Origin: Microbacterium sp. BH-3-3-3
Lineage (GTDB): Bacteria > Actinomycetota > Actinomycetes > Actinomycetales > Microbacteriaceae
Length of the DNA stretch: 64,000 bases
Assembly: GCF_007679045.1 (NCBI RefSeq)
Contig: NZ_VEFS01000004.1
Coordinates: 234,314-298,313, forward strand
Direction: 5' to 3'
The notes beneath the pieces were generated by a model. That model saw only the letters and a program-made list of their open reading frames with translations. It was not told where the DNA came from and searched no databases. The translations under genes and the position numbers were made by a program. Positions 39,826 through 48,503 of the stretch are shown here, one piece after another. Numbering within the stretch: position 1 is the first letter of the stretch; every line of letters begins with the position of its first letter.

Positions 39826-40317
39826 ATGATCCGCACCACAGCCGTACCCCGTCCCGTCCGCGTCGGAACCGCCCTGTTGGGCGTGGCCGGCATCGTCACG
39901 CTCGCCGGCTGCTCCGGCGGCACGTCGGACGCCGCGGCCCCCGCCGCGAGCGAGGCCGCCCCCGCGGCGAGCTCGGCGCCGTCGACCAGCGCGGCCGCCG
40001 ACGCCTCGAGCACGTCGGGTGCGTACAAGGACGGCACGTACGAGGCCACCGGGCAGTACGCGACCCCCGAGAGCGTCGAGACGATCGACGTCACCCTCAC
40101 GGTGGCCGGCGACACCGTCACCGCCGTCGAGGTGACCGGAGACCCCCAGGCCGCGGAATCCAAGCGCTACCAGGGCGAGTTCATCGGCGGCATCCAGAGC
40201 GAGGTCGTCGGCAAGAAGCTCGACGAGCTGTCGGTCAGCAAGGTCGCCGGTTCGTCGCTGACCAGCGGCGGCTTCAACAAGGCGGTCGACACGATCAAGA
40301 CCGAGGCCAAGGCCTGA
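39826..40317 (+). CDS. FMN-binding domain lipoprotein
   Basis: 163 residues. Lipobox LAGCSGG puts Cys at about residue 29, then an Ala/Ser-rich linker and one FMN_bind domain (YKDGTYEATGQYATPESVET to the C-terminus). The flavinylation region reads AGSSLTSGGFNKAVD; it aligns with the SGATxTS motif, with Ser in place of the usual FMN-bearing Thr. AAGGAGG precedes ATG 39826. ApbE directly downstream would attach FMN; the lipoprotein then carries electrons outside the membrane. Confidence 0.88.
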   Translation: MIRTTAVPRPVRVGTALLGVAGIVTLAGCSGGTSDAAAPAASEAAPAASSAPSTSAAADASSTSGAYKDGTYEATGQYATPESVETIDVTLTVAGDTVTAVEVTGDPQAAESKRYQGEFIGGIQSEVVGKKLDELSVSKVAGSSLTSGGFNKAVDTIKTEAKA

Positions 40318-40322
40318 CGATC

Positions 40323-41198
40323 ATGGTCACCCCGACCGCGACGGCCTCGACCTGGGCGTTCGACGCGATCGGCACGTCGTGGGCGATCGACACGGCGGCC
40401 GAGCTGCCCACGGTCGCCCGCGACGCCGTGTCGGCCGTCATCGAGCGTTTCGACCGCGAATGGTCGAGGTTCCGTGCCGACTCGCTCGTGTCGGAGCTGG
40501 CCGAGGGGCGCGCGGCATCCGTTCCCGCTCCGAGCGACGCGGATGCCATGCTCTCGCTCTACCGCGAGCTCGACGAGGCGACCGCCGGGGCCGTGAACCC
40601 GTTGGTCGGCGACGCGCTGGCGCGCCTCGGCTACGACGCGCGCCTCACCCTCGCCCCGTGGGGAGGGCCGCAGCCCGCGCCCGCGTGGCGCGATCTGCTC
40701 ACCTGGGGCGACACGCTGTCGCTGGGCGCCCCGGCCACGATCGACGTCGGTGCTCTCGGCAAGGGGCGACTCGTCGACCTGGTGCTCGACGTGGTCACCG
40801 CCCACGTGGAGGGCGATGTCGTCGTCGACGCCTCGGGCGATCTGGCCGTTCGCGGGGAGCCCGTGCGGGTCGGTCTCGAGCACCCGTACGACGCCTCGCG
40901 CGCGATCGGTATCGCCACCGTGACCGATGGCGCGCTGGCGGCCTCGGCCATCAACCGTCGCGCGTGGGGCGAGGGCCTGCACCACGTTCTCGACGCCCGC
41001 ACCGGTGCGCCGGTGAACGCGTTCGCGGCGACCTGGGCCCTCGCCGACACCGCGATGCACGCCGACGCCCTGGCCACCGCGTTGTTCTTCGACGGTGGCC
41101 CGCGCCTCGCGGCCTCGTGGAACGCGCAGTGGGTTCGCATGCGCACCGACGGCCGCGTGGAGTGGTCGCCCGGATTCGAAGGAGAAGTGTTCTCATGA
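40323..41198 (+). CDS. apbE: FAD:protein FMN transferase
   Basis: 291 residues, ApbE family: Mg-dependent transfer of FMN from FAD to Thr/Ser of target proteins. Motifs: FDAIGTSWAID at the start, RFDREWSRFRADSLVSEL, ATIDVGALGKGRLVDLV (the conserved D-x-G-x-x-x-K-G), VVDASGDLAVRG and ALATALFF. No lipoprotein signal, so it is unusual in lacking an obvious export sequence. It starts five bases after the FMN lipoprotein gene and overlaps the next gene (ATGA). Confidence 0.92.
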   Translation: MVTPTATASTWAFDAIGTSWAIDTAAELPTVARDAVSAVIERFDREWSRFRADSLVSELAEGRAASVPAPSDADAMLSLYRELDEATAGAVNPLVGDALARLGYDARLTLAPWGGPQPAPAWRDLLTWGDTLSLGAPATIDVGALGKGRLVDLVLDVVTAHVEGDVVVDASGDLAVRGEPVRVGLEHPYDASRAIGIATVTDGALAASAINRRAWGEGLHHVLDARTGAPVNAFAATWALADTAMHADALATALFFDGGPRLAASWNAQWVRMRTDGRVEWSPGFEGEVFS

Positions 41199-42748
41199 GC
41201 GTCACGCTCACCGCGGGCTCGACCCGCGTGCTCGGTCTGATCGGCCGCGTGTCGATGTACCGCCTGGTCATGGCCTCTCTCGGCCTGCTCGCGGTGATCT
41301 CGCTCGTGCTGTCGTTCGCCGGCCTCGTCGTCCCCGAGCCGCTCGAACTGGTCGCGAGCGCCGTCGTGCTCGCCCTCGCGTGCGTGGCGACGGACCTGGT
41401 CGCGCAGGGCGTGCTCCGGATGCCGCGGCGTGTGGAGTCCTCGCTCATCACGGCCGCGATCCTGTTGTTCGTGCTGCGGCCCACGCTCGAGCCGGTGGGA
41501 CTCGCCGGACTCGCGCTGGCCGGGGTCGTGGCATCCGCGTCGAAGTACCTTCTCGTGTGGCGGGGCCGGCACATCTTCAACCCGGCTGCCACCGGCGCGT
41601 CGGTGCTCACGATCGTCAGCATCTGGGCGCCCGACCTGGGCTCCTCGGCCTGGTGGGTGGGGTCGCCGTGGCTCGCTGCGCCCGTGCTCGTGCTCGGGGT
41701 GCTTCTGCTGCTGCGCACCGACAAGCTGCCGATCGTCGTGGTCTTCTGGGTCGTCGCGATGGCGGTGGCGTTCACGCGCACGAGCGTGCAGTTCCAGGCG
41801 GCGGGCTTCCCCGTCGATGTGCCGAGCGTGCTGCTGCAGGTGGCGTTCTCGTCGCCGTTCCTGTTCCTCGGGGCGTTCATGCTGTCGGAGCCCCTGACCC
41901 TGCCGCCGCGGCGGATGCAGCAGTACGTCGTGGCGGTGCTGGTGGGCGTGCTCGCCGGCTGGCCGATCCCCGTCGGCGAGGTCACGCTCGGTCAGGAGCG
42001 CGCCCTGCTGGTCGGCAACCTCGTGGCCTTCCTGTTCTGCCTGCGCGCTGCCGTGCGCCTGCAGGTCGAGGGGCGCCGCGACCTGACCCCCACGGTGCGC
42101 GAGCTGACCTTCCGCGCGGCGCGTCCGTTCTCGTTCTCGCCCGGGCAGTACCTCGAGCTCGACGTGCCGCACCGCAAGCCCGACGGACGCGGGACCCGTC
42201 GCGAGTTCTCGATCGCTTCGGCCCCCGAAGACCTGCCCGAGGTGCGGATCGCCTTCAAAGACGGCTCGCAGTCGTCGTACAAGCGCGCCCTCGCGGCGGT
42301 CGAGCCGGGCTCGACCCTCGCGGTGACGGGCGTGTGGGGCGATTTCGTGCTGCCGTCGCGGCCCACGGCACCCGTCCTGCTGGTGGCGGCGGGCATCGGT
42401 GTGACGCCGTTCGTCTCGCAGCTGCGTCACCTCGTGGCCACCGATCAGCAGCGCGACGTCGTGCTGGTGTACGTGGTGTCGGATGCCGAGGAGCTCGCGT
42501 TCCGCGACGACATCGCCGCCAGCGGCATCCGCGTCGTCATCTTCTCGCGCGACGAACCGCGTGACCTGCCGGCGGGCTGGGAGTGGGCGGGGCCGGACCG
42601 CGTCGACGCCTCGTCGCTCGTGCGCGCGGTGCCCGACCTCGCGCAGCGCGCGGCCTATGTGTCGGGCCCGCCGCGGCTCATCTCCGCACTCGCCCCGGCC
42701 CTGTCGAAAGCGAAGTCGCTGACCACCGACGCGTTCGCGGGGTACTGA
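41195..42748 (+). CDS. NqrB/RnfD-like membrane domain fused to a ferredoxin reductase-type domain
   Basis: 517 residues. The N-terminal half (about 1-285) has eight or so membrane spans and HIFNPAATGASVLT, as in NqrB/RnfD. The C-terminal half is an FNR module: FSPGQYLELDV, RREFSIASAPED (FAD), VLLVAAGIGVTPFVSQLRHL (NAD(P)) and AYVSGPPRLI. This fusion would take electrons from cytosolic NAD(P)H across the membrane to the FMN lipoprotein, a flavin-based extracytosolic electron transfer system. The third, last gene of the unit; its physiological acceptor is unknown. Confidence 0.88.
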   Translation: MSVTLTAGSTRVLGLIGRVSMYRLVMASLGLLAVISLVLSFAGLVVPEPLELVASAVVLALACVATDLVAQGVLRMPRRVESSLITAAILLFVLRPTLEPVGLAGLALAGVVASASKYLLVWRGRHIFNPAATGASVLTIVSIWAPDLGSSAWWVGSPWLAAPVLVLGVLLLLRTDKLPIVVVFWVVAMAVAFTRTSVQFQAAGFPVDVPSVLLQVAFSSPFLFLGAFMLSEPLTLPPRRMQQYVVAVLVGVLAGWPIPVGEVTLGQERALLVGNLVAFLFCLRAAVRLQVEGRRDLTPTVRELTFRAARPFSFSPGQYLELDVPHRKPDGRGTRREFSIASAPEDLPEVRIAFKDGSQSSYKRALAAVEPGSTLAVTGVWGDFVLPSRPTAPVLLVAAGIGVTPFVSQLRHLVATDQQRDVVLVYVVSDAEELAFRDDIAASGIRVVIFSRDEPRDLPAGWEWAGPDRVDASSLVRAVPDLAQRAAYVSGPPRLISALAPALSKAKSLTTDAFAGY

Positions 42749-42792
42749 CGGAGAAGGTGGCGGGCGCGGCCGGCGTCGGGGAGAGTGGGGGC

Positions 42793-43395
42793 ATGGAGTC
42801 CGGATTCTTCCCCGCCGACCCGCCCGCCACCGAGCCGCCCGTCGAGCCGCGTCGAGAGCGCAATCCGTCGTTCGAGCCGTCCGCCGACGAGCTGCCCGTG
42901 CTGTTCGCCGTGTCCGAGGTGATCGCGCGCGGAGAGAACGTCGTCATCGCGCTGACGGGTGTCCGGGTCTTCTCCGACGGCATCGAACTGCTGGTCGATC
43001 GTCACCTGCGGCGCGGTTCGATCGACGAAGGCGACTGGCGTCAGGTGCATGAGATGTTCGCGGAGCACTGGGGGAGGGGCGCGCTCGCGCCCGATCGCCT
43101 GCGCTGGGGTCTCGTACTCGGCGACGGCACGCGGCTGTTCGCCGAGGATCGCTTCGGTGCACCCTTCGACGCCGACCCCGACCGGCACACGATGCGCGTC
43201 AACGGCGGCAGCGGGAGCGGTGACGACGACCGCTACACGATGCGCAATCAGCTCTGGGTCCACCCGCTTCCCCCCGAGGGGCCGCTCGAACTGGTCGTGC
43301 AGTGGCCGGCGTTCGGCATCGGCGAGTCGCGGGTCGTCCTCGACGGCGGGCGGATCGCCGCTCTCGCGCCGTCGGTGAAGCCGCTGTGGGGCTGA
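42793..43395 (+). CDS. Hypothetical soluble protein
   Basis: 200 residues with no signal peptide or membrane span. The middle is beta-rich (VVIALTGVRVFSDGIELLVD, LRWGLVLGDGTRLFAEDRFG), ending LELVVQWPAFGIGESRVVLD. Similar uncharacterised proteins are common in actinobacteria; no function is known to me. ATG 42793 follows GAGAGTGGGGGC. It lies 44 bases after the reductase gene and may be read with it. Confidence 0.8.
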   Translation: MESGFFPADPPATEPPVEPRRERNPSFEPSADELPVLFAVSEVIARGENVVIALTGVRVFSDGIELLVDRHLRRGSIDEGDWRQVHEMFAEHWGRGALAPDRLRWGLVLGDGTRLFAEDRFGAPFDADPDRHTMRVNGGSGSGDDDRYTMRNQLWVHPLPPEGPLELVVQWPAFGIGESRVVLDGGRIAALAPSVKPLWG

Positions 43396-43441
43396 GGCGA
43401 GCGCTGAGCGCCTGAGTCTCGGCATCCGGAGCCGTCTTCTG

Positions 43442-43512
43442 CTCAGGCCGTCGCCGCGCCCGCAACGGACCCGCCGAGTCCGCGGGACGTCTCAGGCCGT
43501 CGCCGCGCCCGC
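43442..43512. repeat. 22-bp direct repeat at the histidine kinase 3' end
   Basis: CTCAGGCCGTCGCCGCGCCC plus GC occurs at 43442-43463 and at 43491-43512. The second copy encodes the kinase C-terminus and stop; the first lies 28 bases beyond it. It looks like a small duplication of the gene end. Confidence 0.75.
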
Positions 43513-45045
43513 GGGGTCGGCCGGCTTGGCGGGGAGGCGCACCTCGAAGGTCGTGTCGCCGGGCGAACTGGTCACCGTGATCGTGCCGCGGTGCGCGTCG
43601 ACGATCGCCCGCGCGATCGACAGGCCCAGGCCCGTGCCGCCGGTCTTGCGGTCGCGCGATCGGTCGCCGCGGGCGAAGCGCTCGAACAGCTGCGAGGCGA
43701 CCGAGGGGTCGATTCCGGGCCCGTTGTCGTGCACCCGCAGCACCGCCTCGGCGCCTTCGTGCGCGACCGAGACGTTCACCACGCTCCCGGCGGGAGTGTG
43801 GGTGCGGGCGTTGGCGAGCAGGTTCGCGATCACCTGGTGGAGGCGTGAGGCGTCGCCGGCGAGCTCGACGGGGGTGTCGGGCACGTCGATCGTCCACGAG
43901 TGGTCCGGGCCGGCGGGGCGCGCGTCGCCGACGGCCTCGACGGCGAGCCGCGTGAGGTCCACCGAGCCGTAGACCAGCTCCTGCCCCTCGTCGAGGCGGG
44001 CGAGCAGCAGCAGGTCTTCGACGAGCGTGGTCATCCGCAACGACTGGGCCTGGATGCGCTCGAGCGACTGCTCGGTGGTCTCCACGGCCAGGGCCGTGCG
44101 CTGGCGGCTCTCGTCGTCCTGCGCCTGACGCATCGCGCGCAGCGACAGCTCGCTGAACCCGCGGATGGAGGCCAAGGGGGTGCGCAACTCGTGGCTCGCG
44201 TCGGCGACGAAGCGACGCATGAGCTCCTCGTTGCGCTGGCGCGCGGTGAGCGAGGCGTCGACGCGATCGAGCAGGGTGTTGAGGGCGGCGGCCACCTGTC
44301 CCGTCTCGGTGTGCTCGTCGACGAGGTCAGCGGGCACGCGCTCGTCGATGGAGATGTCGCCTTCTTCCATGCGCAACGAGGCGACACGCGTCGCCGTCTC
44401 TGCCACGGCGCGCAGGGGGCGCAGACCGAGGCGGATCACGACGGCGATGACCACGGCGAGAAGCAGCAGTCCGCCGGCGGTCACGAGGGCGACGGTGGTG
44501 AGGATCGCCCCGATCGTGCCGGTGACGTTCGAGAGCGGGAGGCCGACGAGGAAGGCCGCGTCGCTGCCCGGGGTCGGGTACAGGCGCACCAAATACTCGC
44601 CGAGGTTCGGCAGATCGACCGTCTCGGCGGTCGGATCCGCCGTGCGCAGCCGGTCGACGATCTGGCCGAGGTCATCCGACGACAGTGCGCGCACGCCCTC
44701 GTCGGCGACCACGGCGCCGGTGTAGCCGGAGCGCGAATTCATCACCAGCAGCGTGCCGGCGGGAAAGCGCCCCGACTCGAGCACCTCGTCGGCGGTGTCT
44801 TGGAACACGACGCGGGGCTGGAGACCGGATGCCGTCTCGGTCACTGAGGCGTCGAGGTTGACGAACAGCACCTGGCTCAAGATCGCGCTGGTCGAGATGC
44901 CGATCATCACGAGGATGAACGCGACCATGCCGATCACGGCGGTCATCAACCGCGCCTGCAGCGTCCACGGTCGGCGCAGGCGCGCCCGCAGCGGTTCGCG
45001 GGGCTCGGGCGGGACGGGGGGAGCGGGGCGCGGGGGAAGGCTCAC
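43492..45045 (-). CDS. Sensor histidine kinase
   Basis: 517 residues. N-terminal cytoplasmic basic segment, TM1 (LMTAVIGMVAFILVMIGIST), an extracytoplasmic sensor of about 130 residues, TM2 (TTVALVTAGGLLLLAVVIAV), HAMP, HisKA with FVADASHELRTPLASIRG (His phosphoacceptor) and HATPase with LLANARTHTPAG, VHDNGPGIDP and GTGLGLSIARAI. GTG 45045 overlaps the stop of the response regulator. Architecture resembles TrcS/MtrB-type actinobacterial kinases; the stimulus is unknown. Confidence 0.94.
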   Translation of the reverse strand: MSLPPRPAPPVPPEPREPLRARLRRPWTLQARLMTAVIGMVAFILVMIGISTSAILSQVLFVNLDASVTETASGLQPRVVFQDTADEVLESGRFPAGTLLVMNSRSGYTGAVVADEGVRALSSDDLGQIVDRLRTADPTAETVDLPNLGEYLVRLYPTPGSDAAFLVGLPLSNVTGTIGAILTTVALVTAGGLLLLAVVIAVVIRLGLRPLRAVAETATRVASLRMEEGDISIDERVPADLVDEHTETGQVAAALNTLLDRVDASLTARQRNEELMRRFVADASHELRTPLASIRGFSELSLRAMRQAQDDESRQRTALAVETTEQSLERIQAQSLRMTTLVEDLLLLARLDEGQELVYGSVDLTRLAVEAVGDARPAGPDHSWTIDVPDTPVELAGDASRLHQVIANLLANARTHTPAGSVVNVSVAHEGAEAVLRVHDNGPGIDPSVASQLFERFARGDRSRDRKTGGTGLGLSIARAIVDAHRGTITVTSSPGDTTFEVRLPAKPADPAGAATA

Positions 45046-45785
45046 TGCGGAGCTTTGATCATGTAGCCGACGCCGCGCACGGTGTGGATCAGCGGCTCGT
45101 GGCCCGCGTCGATCTTCTTGCGCAGGTACGAGATGTACAGCTCGACGACGCTCGAGCGCCCGCCGAAGTCGTAGTTCCACACGCGGTCGAGGATCTGCGC
45201 CTTCGACACCACGCGACGCTGGTTGCGCATGAGGAAGCGCAACAGCTCGAACTCGGTCGCGGTCAGCTCGATCTCGCGGTCGCCGCGCACGACCTCGTGG
45301 CTGTCCTCGTTCAGCGACAGGTCGCCCACGCGCAGGATCGGCTCCGAGTCGCGGGTGAGGGCGGTACCGGCACGACGCATCAGGCCGCGCAGGCGCGCCA
45401 CGACCTCTTCGAGGCTGAAGGGCTTCGTCACGTAGTCGTCGCCGCCCGCGGTGAGGCCGGCCACGCGGTCGGCGACCGCGTCCTTCGCGGTGAGGAACAG
45501 CACCGGCACGTCGTTGCCCGAATGGCGCAGGCGCTGCAGCACGGCCATGCCGTCGAGGTCGGGCATCATGATGTCGAGCACCATGGCATCCGGTTCGAAA
45601 TCCCGGGCGGCCGACAGGGCGTCGAAGCCCGAGCCGGCGGTGCGCACGTCCCAGCCCTCCATGCGCAGCGCCATCGACAACAGGTCGGTGAGCATCTGCT
45701 CGTCATCGACGACGAGCACGCGCAGGGCGCTCCCGTCGGGGCGGGTGAAGGCGGGGGCGGCGGCGGTCGCGGTCATGGAACTCAT
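45042..45785 (-). CDS. OmpR/PhoB-family response regulator
   Basis: 247 residues. Receiver: VLVVDDEQMLTDLLSMAL, phospho-Asp in AMVLDIMMPDLDGM, conserved Lys in LFLTAKDA. C-terminal winged helix: IELTATEFELLRFLMRNQRR, ILDRVWNYDFGGRSSVVELY and TVRGVGYMIK. It overlaps VanZ upstream and the kinase downstream by four bases each. ATG 45785 is used; ATG 45776 is three codons later. Confidence 0.95.
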   Translation of the reverse strand: MSSMTATAAAPAFTRPDGSALRVLVVDDEQMLTDLLSMALRMEGWDVRTAGSGFDALSAARDFEPDAMVLDIMMPDLDGMAVLQRLRHSGNDVPVLFLTAKDAVADRVAGLTAGGDDYVTKPFSLEEVVARLRGLMRRAGTALTRDSEPILRVGDLSLNEDSHEVVRGDREIELTATEFELLRFLMRNQRRVVSKAQILDRVWNYDFGGRSSVVELYISYLRKKIDAGHEPLIHTVRGVGYMIKAPQ

Positions 45786-46249
45786 TGTGCGCTCGTATCT
45801 ATGAGCTTTCTATGGCGAGCGTTATGGGAATGCTGTGAGCTGCGTCGCGCCCGGCTGAGAACGAGCATCAGACCCACCCCGATCGCCGCGCCCAGGGTGT
45901 TCGCCGCGACGTCGCGCAGATCGGCCACCCGGGTGGGGAGGAACAGCAGCTGGCACAGCTCGATCGCGCTCGACACCGCCGTCCCCAGCACGAGGCCGTG
46001 CCACCACCGCCCGCCCCAGGCGATCACCAGCACGCCGAGCGGCACGAACATCGCGACGTTCGAGGCCGACTCCACGACGTCGAACGTGATCCACGACGTC
46101 AGGGGCGACAGCTGCAGAGCCGCGAGGACCCGGGCCAGCAGGCCGCCGACCTCGGGGTCGTAGATCGACGGTCGCAGCGTCATCCACCACACCGTGACCG
46201 CGTAGACGCACGAAGCGGCGACGAGCCATGCCCGCCGCCGCTTCGTCAC
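45782..46249 (-). CDS. VanZ-family membrane protein
   Basis: 155 residues, four membrane spans. VanZ signature elements: VESASNVAMFVPLGVLVIAW, IELCQLLFLPTRVADLRDVA and NTLGAAIGVG. GTG 46249 is chosen, 16 bases after gnd's 3' side. First gene of the VanZ-regulator-kinase unit. VanZ proteins are linked to low-level glycopeptide tolerance in some bacteria; here an envelope-related role is only an inference. Confidence 0.88.
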   Translation of the reverse strand: MTKRRRAWLVAASCVYAVTVWWMTLRPSIYDPEVGGLLARVLAALQLSPLTSWITFDVVESASNVAMFVPLGVLVIAWGGRWWHGLVLGTAVSSAIELCQLLFLPTRVADLRDVAANTLGAAIGVGLMLVLSRARRSSQHSHNARHRKLIDTSAQ

Positions 46250-46265
46250 TGTCGGAATCCCGCGA

Positions 46266-47861
46266 TCAGTGGGTGTCTTCGGCTTCGATCTCGGTGCGGT
46301 CGCCCGACCAAAGGGTGTGGAACGTGCCCTCCTTGTCGATGCGGCGGTAGGTGTGCGCACCGAAGAAGTCGCGCTGGCCCTGGATGAGGGCGGCGGGCAG
46401 ACGCTCGGCGCGCAGGCCGTCGTAGTACGCCAGCGACGAGCTGAAGGCGGGGGCCGGGATGCCACTGGCAGCCGACAGCGACACGATGTGGCGCCACGCG
46501 TCCTGCGCGCGGCCGAGCGCCTCGACGAAGTACGGAGCGGTCAGCAGCACCGGCAGCTCGGCCTCGGCGTCGTACGCCTCGGCGATGCGGTTGAGGAACT
46601 GCGCGCGGATGATGCAGCCGCCGCGCCAGATCTTCGATACGGCACCCAGGTCGATGCTCCAGTCGTACTGGGCGGCACCGGCGCGGATCTCGTCGAAGCC
46701 CTGCGAGTAGGCGACGATCTTCGAGGCGTACAGCGCCAGGCGCACCTGCTCGATGAACGCGTCGGCGTCCTCTCCCGACAGCACCTCGGTACCCGAGGGG
46801 CCGGGGAGCTCGCGCGAGACCGAGCGCTGCTCGGGGTGGCTCGACAGCGACCGCGCGAAGGTGGCCTCGGCGATGCCCGACACGGGCACGCCCAGGTCGA
46901 GGGCGGTCTGCACGGTCCACGCGCCGGTGCCCTTGGCGCCGGCCTGGTCGAGGATCACGTCGACGAGGGGCTTGCCCGTGTCGGCGTCGGTCTGGCGCAG
47001 CACCTCGGCGGTGATCTCGATGAGGTACGACTCGAGCTCGCCGCGGTTCCACTCGGCGAACACGTCGGCGATCTCGGCCGGGCTCTTGCCCGTGGCGCGG
47101 CGGATGAGGTCGTAGGCCTCGGCGATGAGCTGCATGTCGGCGTACTCGATGCCGTTGTGCACCATCTTGACGAAGTGGCCGGCGCCGTCGTGGCCGACGT
47201 GCGTGACGCAGGGCTCGCCCTCGGCGACCGCGGCGATCGACTTCAGGATCGGGCCGAGCGTGGCCCAGGCCTCGTCGGAGCCGCCGGGCATGATCGAGGG
47301 GCCGCGGAGGGCACCCTCTTCGCCGCCCGAGACGCCCATGCCGACGAAGTTGATGCCGGTGTCGCGCACGGCCTTCTCGCGGCGGATGGTATCGGTGAAC
47401 AGCGCGTTGCCGCCGTCGACGATGATGTCGCCGGGTTCGAAGACCTTGACGAGCTCGTCGATGACGAAGTCGGTGGGGCGGCCGGCCTTGACCATGATGA
47501 TCGCGGTGCGCGGCTTCGACAGCGACGCGGCGAAGTCCTCGTACGAGAACGAGGCGACGAAGTTCGCTTCGGGGTGCTGCTCGAGCACGTGCTCGGTCTT
47601 GTCCTTGCTGCGGTTGAAGATCGCAACCGTGTTGCCCTCGCGGCTCGCGAGGTTGCGGGCGAGGTTCGAGCCCATGACCGCGAGGCCCACGACGCCGATG
47701 TTGGCGCGGCCGTCGCCCTCGCCCTGGGGGCGGGAGTCGGCCTCGGCGGTGGGACGATCCACCTCTTCGATGCCGGGTGCACCCTCGTGCACCTGTGCGG
47801 CCGTGTGCGGGGCCTGATCCTGGTCGCTCGAGGGTCCGGTCGGGGAGGGGGTCGACGTCAT
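46266..47861 (-). CDS. gnd: 6-phosphogluconate dehydrogenase, decarboxylating
   Basis: 531 residues, against about 470-485 normally: a ~50-residue acidic/Pro-rich extension precedes the Rossmann motif (IGVVGLAVMGSNLARNLA). It oxidises 6-phosphogluconate to ribulose-5-phosphate. Seen: FNRSKDKTEHVL (NADP-binding basic residues), NFVGMGVSGGEEGALRGPSI, HFVKMVHNGIEYADMQLIAE (catalytic Lys) and DQAGAKGTGAWTVQTALDLG. ATG 47861 has GGAGCAACGA upstream; ATG 47924 would add 21 residues. Confidence 0.95.
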   Translation of the reverse strand: MTSTPSPTGPSSDQDQAPHTAAQVHEGAPGIEEVDRPTAEADSRPQGEGDGRANIGVVGLAVMGSNLARNLASREGNTVAIFNRSKDKTEHVLEQHPEANFVASFSYEDFAASLSKPRTAIIMVKAGRPTDFVIDELVKVFEPGDIIVDGGNALFTDTIRREKAVRDTGINFVGMGVSGGEEGALRGPSIMPGGSDEAWATLGPILKSIAAVAEGEPCVTHVGHDGAGHFVKMVHNGIEYADMQLIAEAYDLIRRATGKSPAEIADVFAEWNRGELESYLIEITAEVLRQTDADTGKPLVDVILDQAGAKGTGAWTVQTALDLGVPVSGIAEATFARSLSSHPEQRSVSRELPGPSGTEVLSGEDADAFIEQVRLALYASKIVAYSQGFDEIRAGAAQYDWSIDLGAVSKIWRGGCIIRAQFLNRIAEAYDAEAELPVLLTAPYFVEALGRAQDAWRHIVSLSAASGIPAPAFSSSLAYYDGLRAERLPAALIQGQRDFFGAHTYRRIDKEGTFHTLWSGDRTEIEAEDTH

Positions 47862-47949
47862 TCGTTGCTCCGTGTTCAGGTGCGAGGAAGGGGTGGGCGG
47901 GCTCACGCGGGCCGCCTCCGCCACTTTATCGGCTCGGCCCGCGTGTGTT

Positions 47950-48468
47950 TCAGGAGGGGGTATGGGTGAGCTGAAGCAGGTCGATGACCTCCTGCACCTG
48001 CTCGGCCGGGGTCAGGTCGAGGTCGACGCGGATCGCCTGCTCGTCGGCATCCGGCATCTCCAGCGTCTCGAACTGCGAGGTGAGCAGCGAGGGCGGCATG
48101 TAGTGGCCCTGGCGGCGCAGCAGGCGCTCGAGAACGAGCTTCGGGTCGCCCATCAGCAGCACGAAGGTGACGTCGTCGCGGCGCAGCACGTCGCGGTAGC
48201 TGCGCTTGAGGGCCGAGCACGTGATGATGCCCGGACGACCGGCGGCGATCCGCCCGTCGATCCACGCGGCGACGCGGTCGAGCCAGGGCCAGCGGTCGTC
48301 GTCGGTGAGGGCGTGACCGGATGCCATCTTGGCGACGTTCTCGGCGGGATGCAGGTCGTCGCCCTCTTGGAAGTCCCAGCCGAGACGGCCGGCGAGCATG
48401 CCGGCGACGGTGGACTTGCCGGTGCCGGCGGGGCCCATGAAGACCAGGACGGGAACGGGAGCGGTCAT
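47950..48468 (-). CDS. gntK: Gluconokinase
   Basis: 172 residues, the GntK P-loop family. It phosphorylates D-gluconate to the substrate of gnd downstream. Motifs: VFMGPAGTGKSTVAGMLA (Walker A), FQEGDDLHPAENVAKMASGH, DRWPWLDRVAAWI, ITCSALKRSYRDVLR and RQGHYMPPSLLTSQFETLE. ATG 48468 gives the standard N-terminus. It sits between gntR and gnd on the same strand, so these three genes form a gluconate degradation unit. Confidence 0.95.
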   Translation of the reverse strand: MTAPVPVLVFMGPAGTGKSTVAGMLAGRLGWDFQEGDDLHPAENVAKMASGHALTDDDRWPWLDRVAAWIDGRIAAGRPGIITCSALKRSYRDVLRRDDVTFVLLMGDPKLVLERLLRRQGHYMPPSLLTSQFETLEMPDADEQAIRVDLDLTPAEQVQEVIDLLQLTHTPS

Positions 48469-48503
48469 GGAATCTCTCTTCGTCGAAAGCGGACGGGGCG
48501 GAA

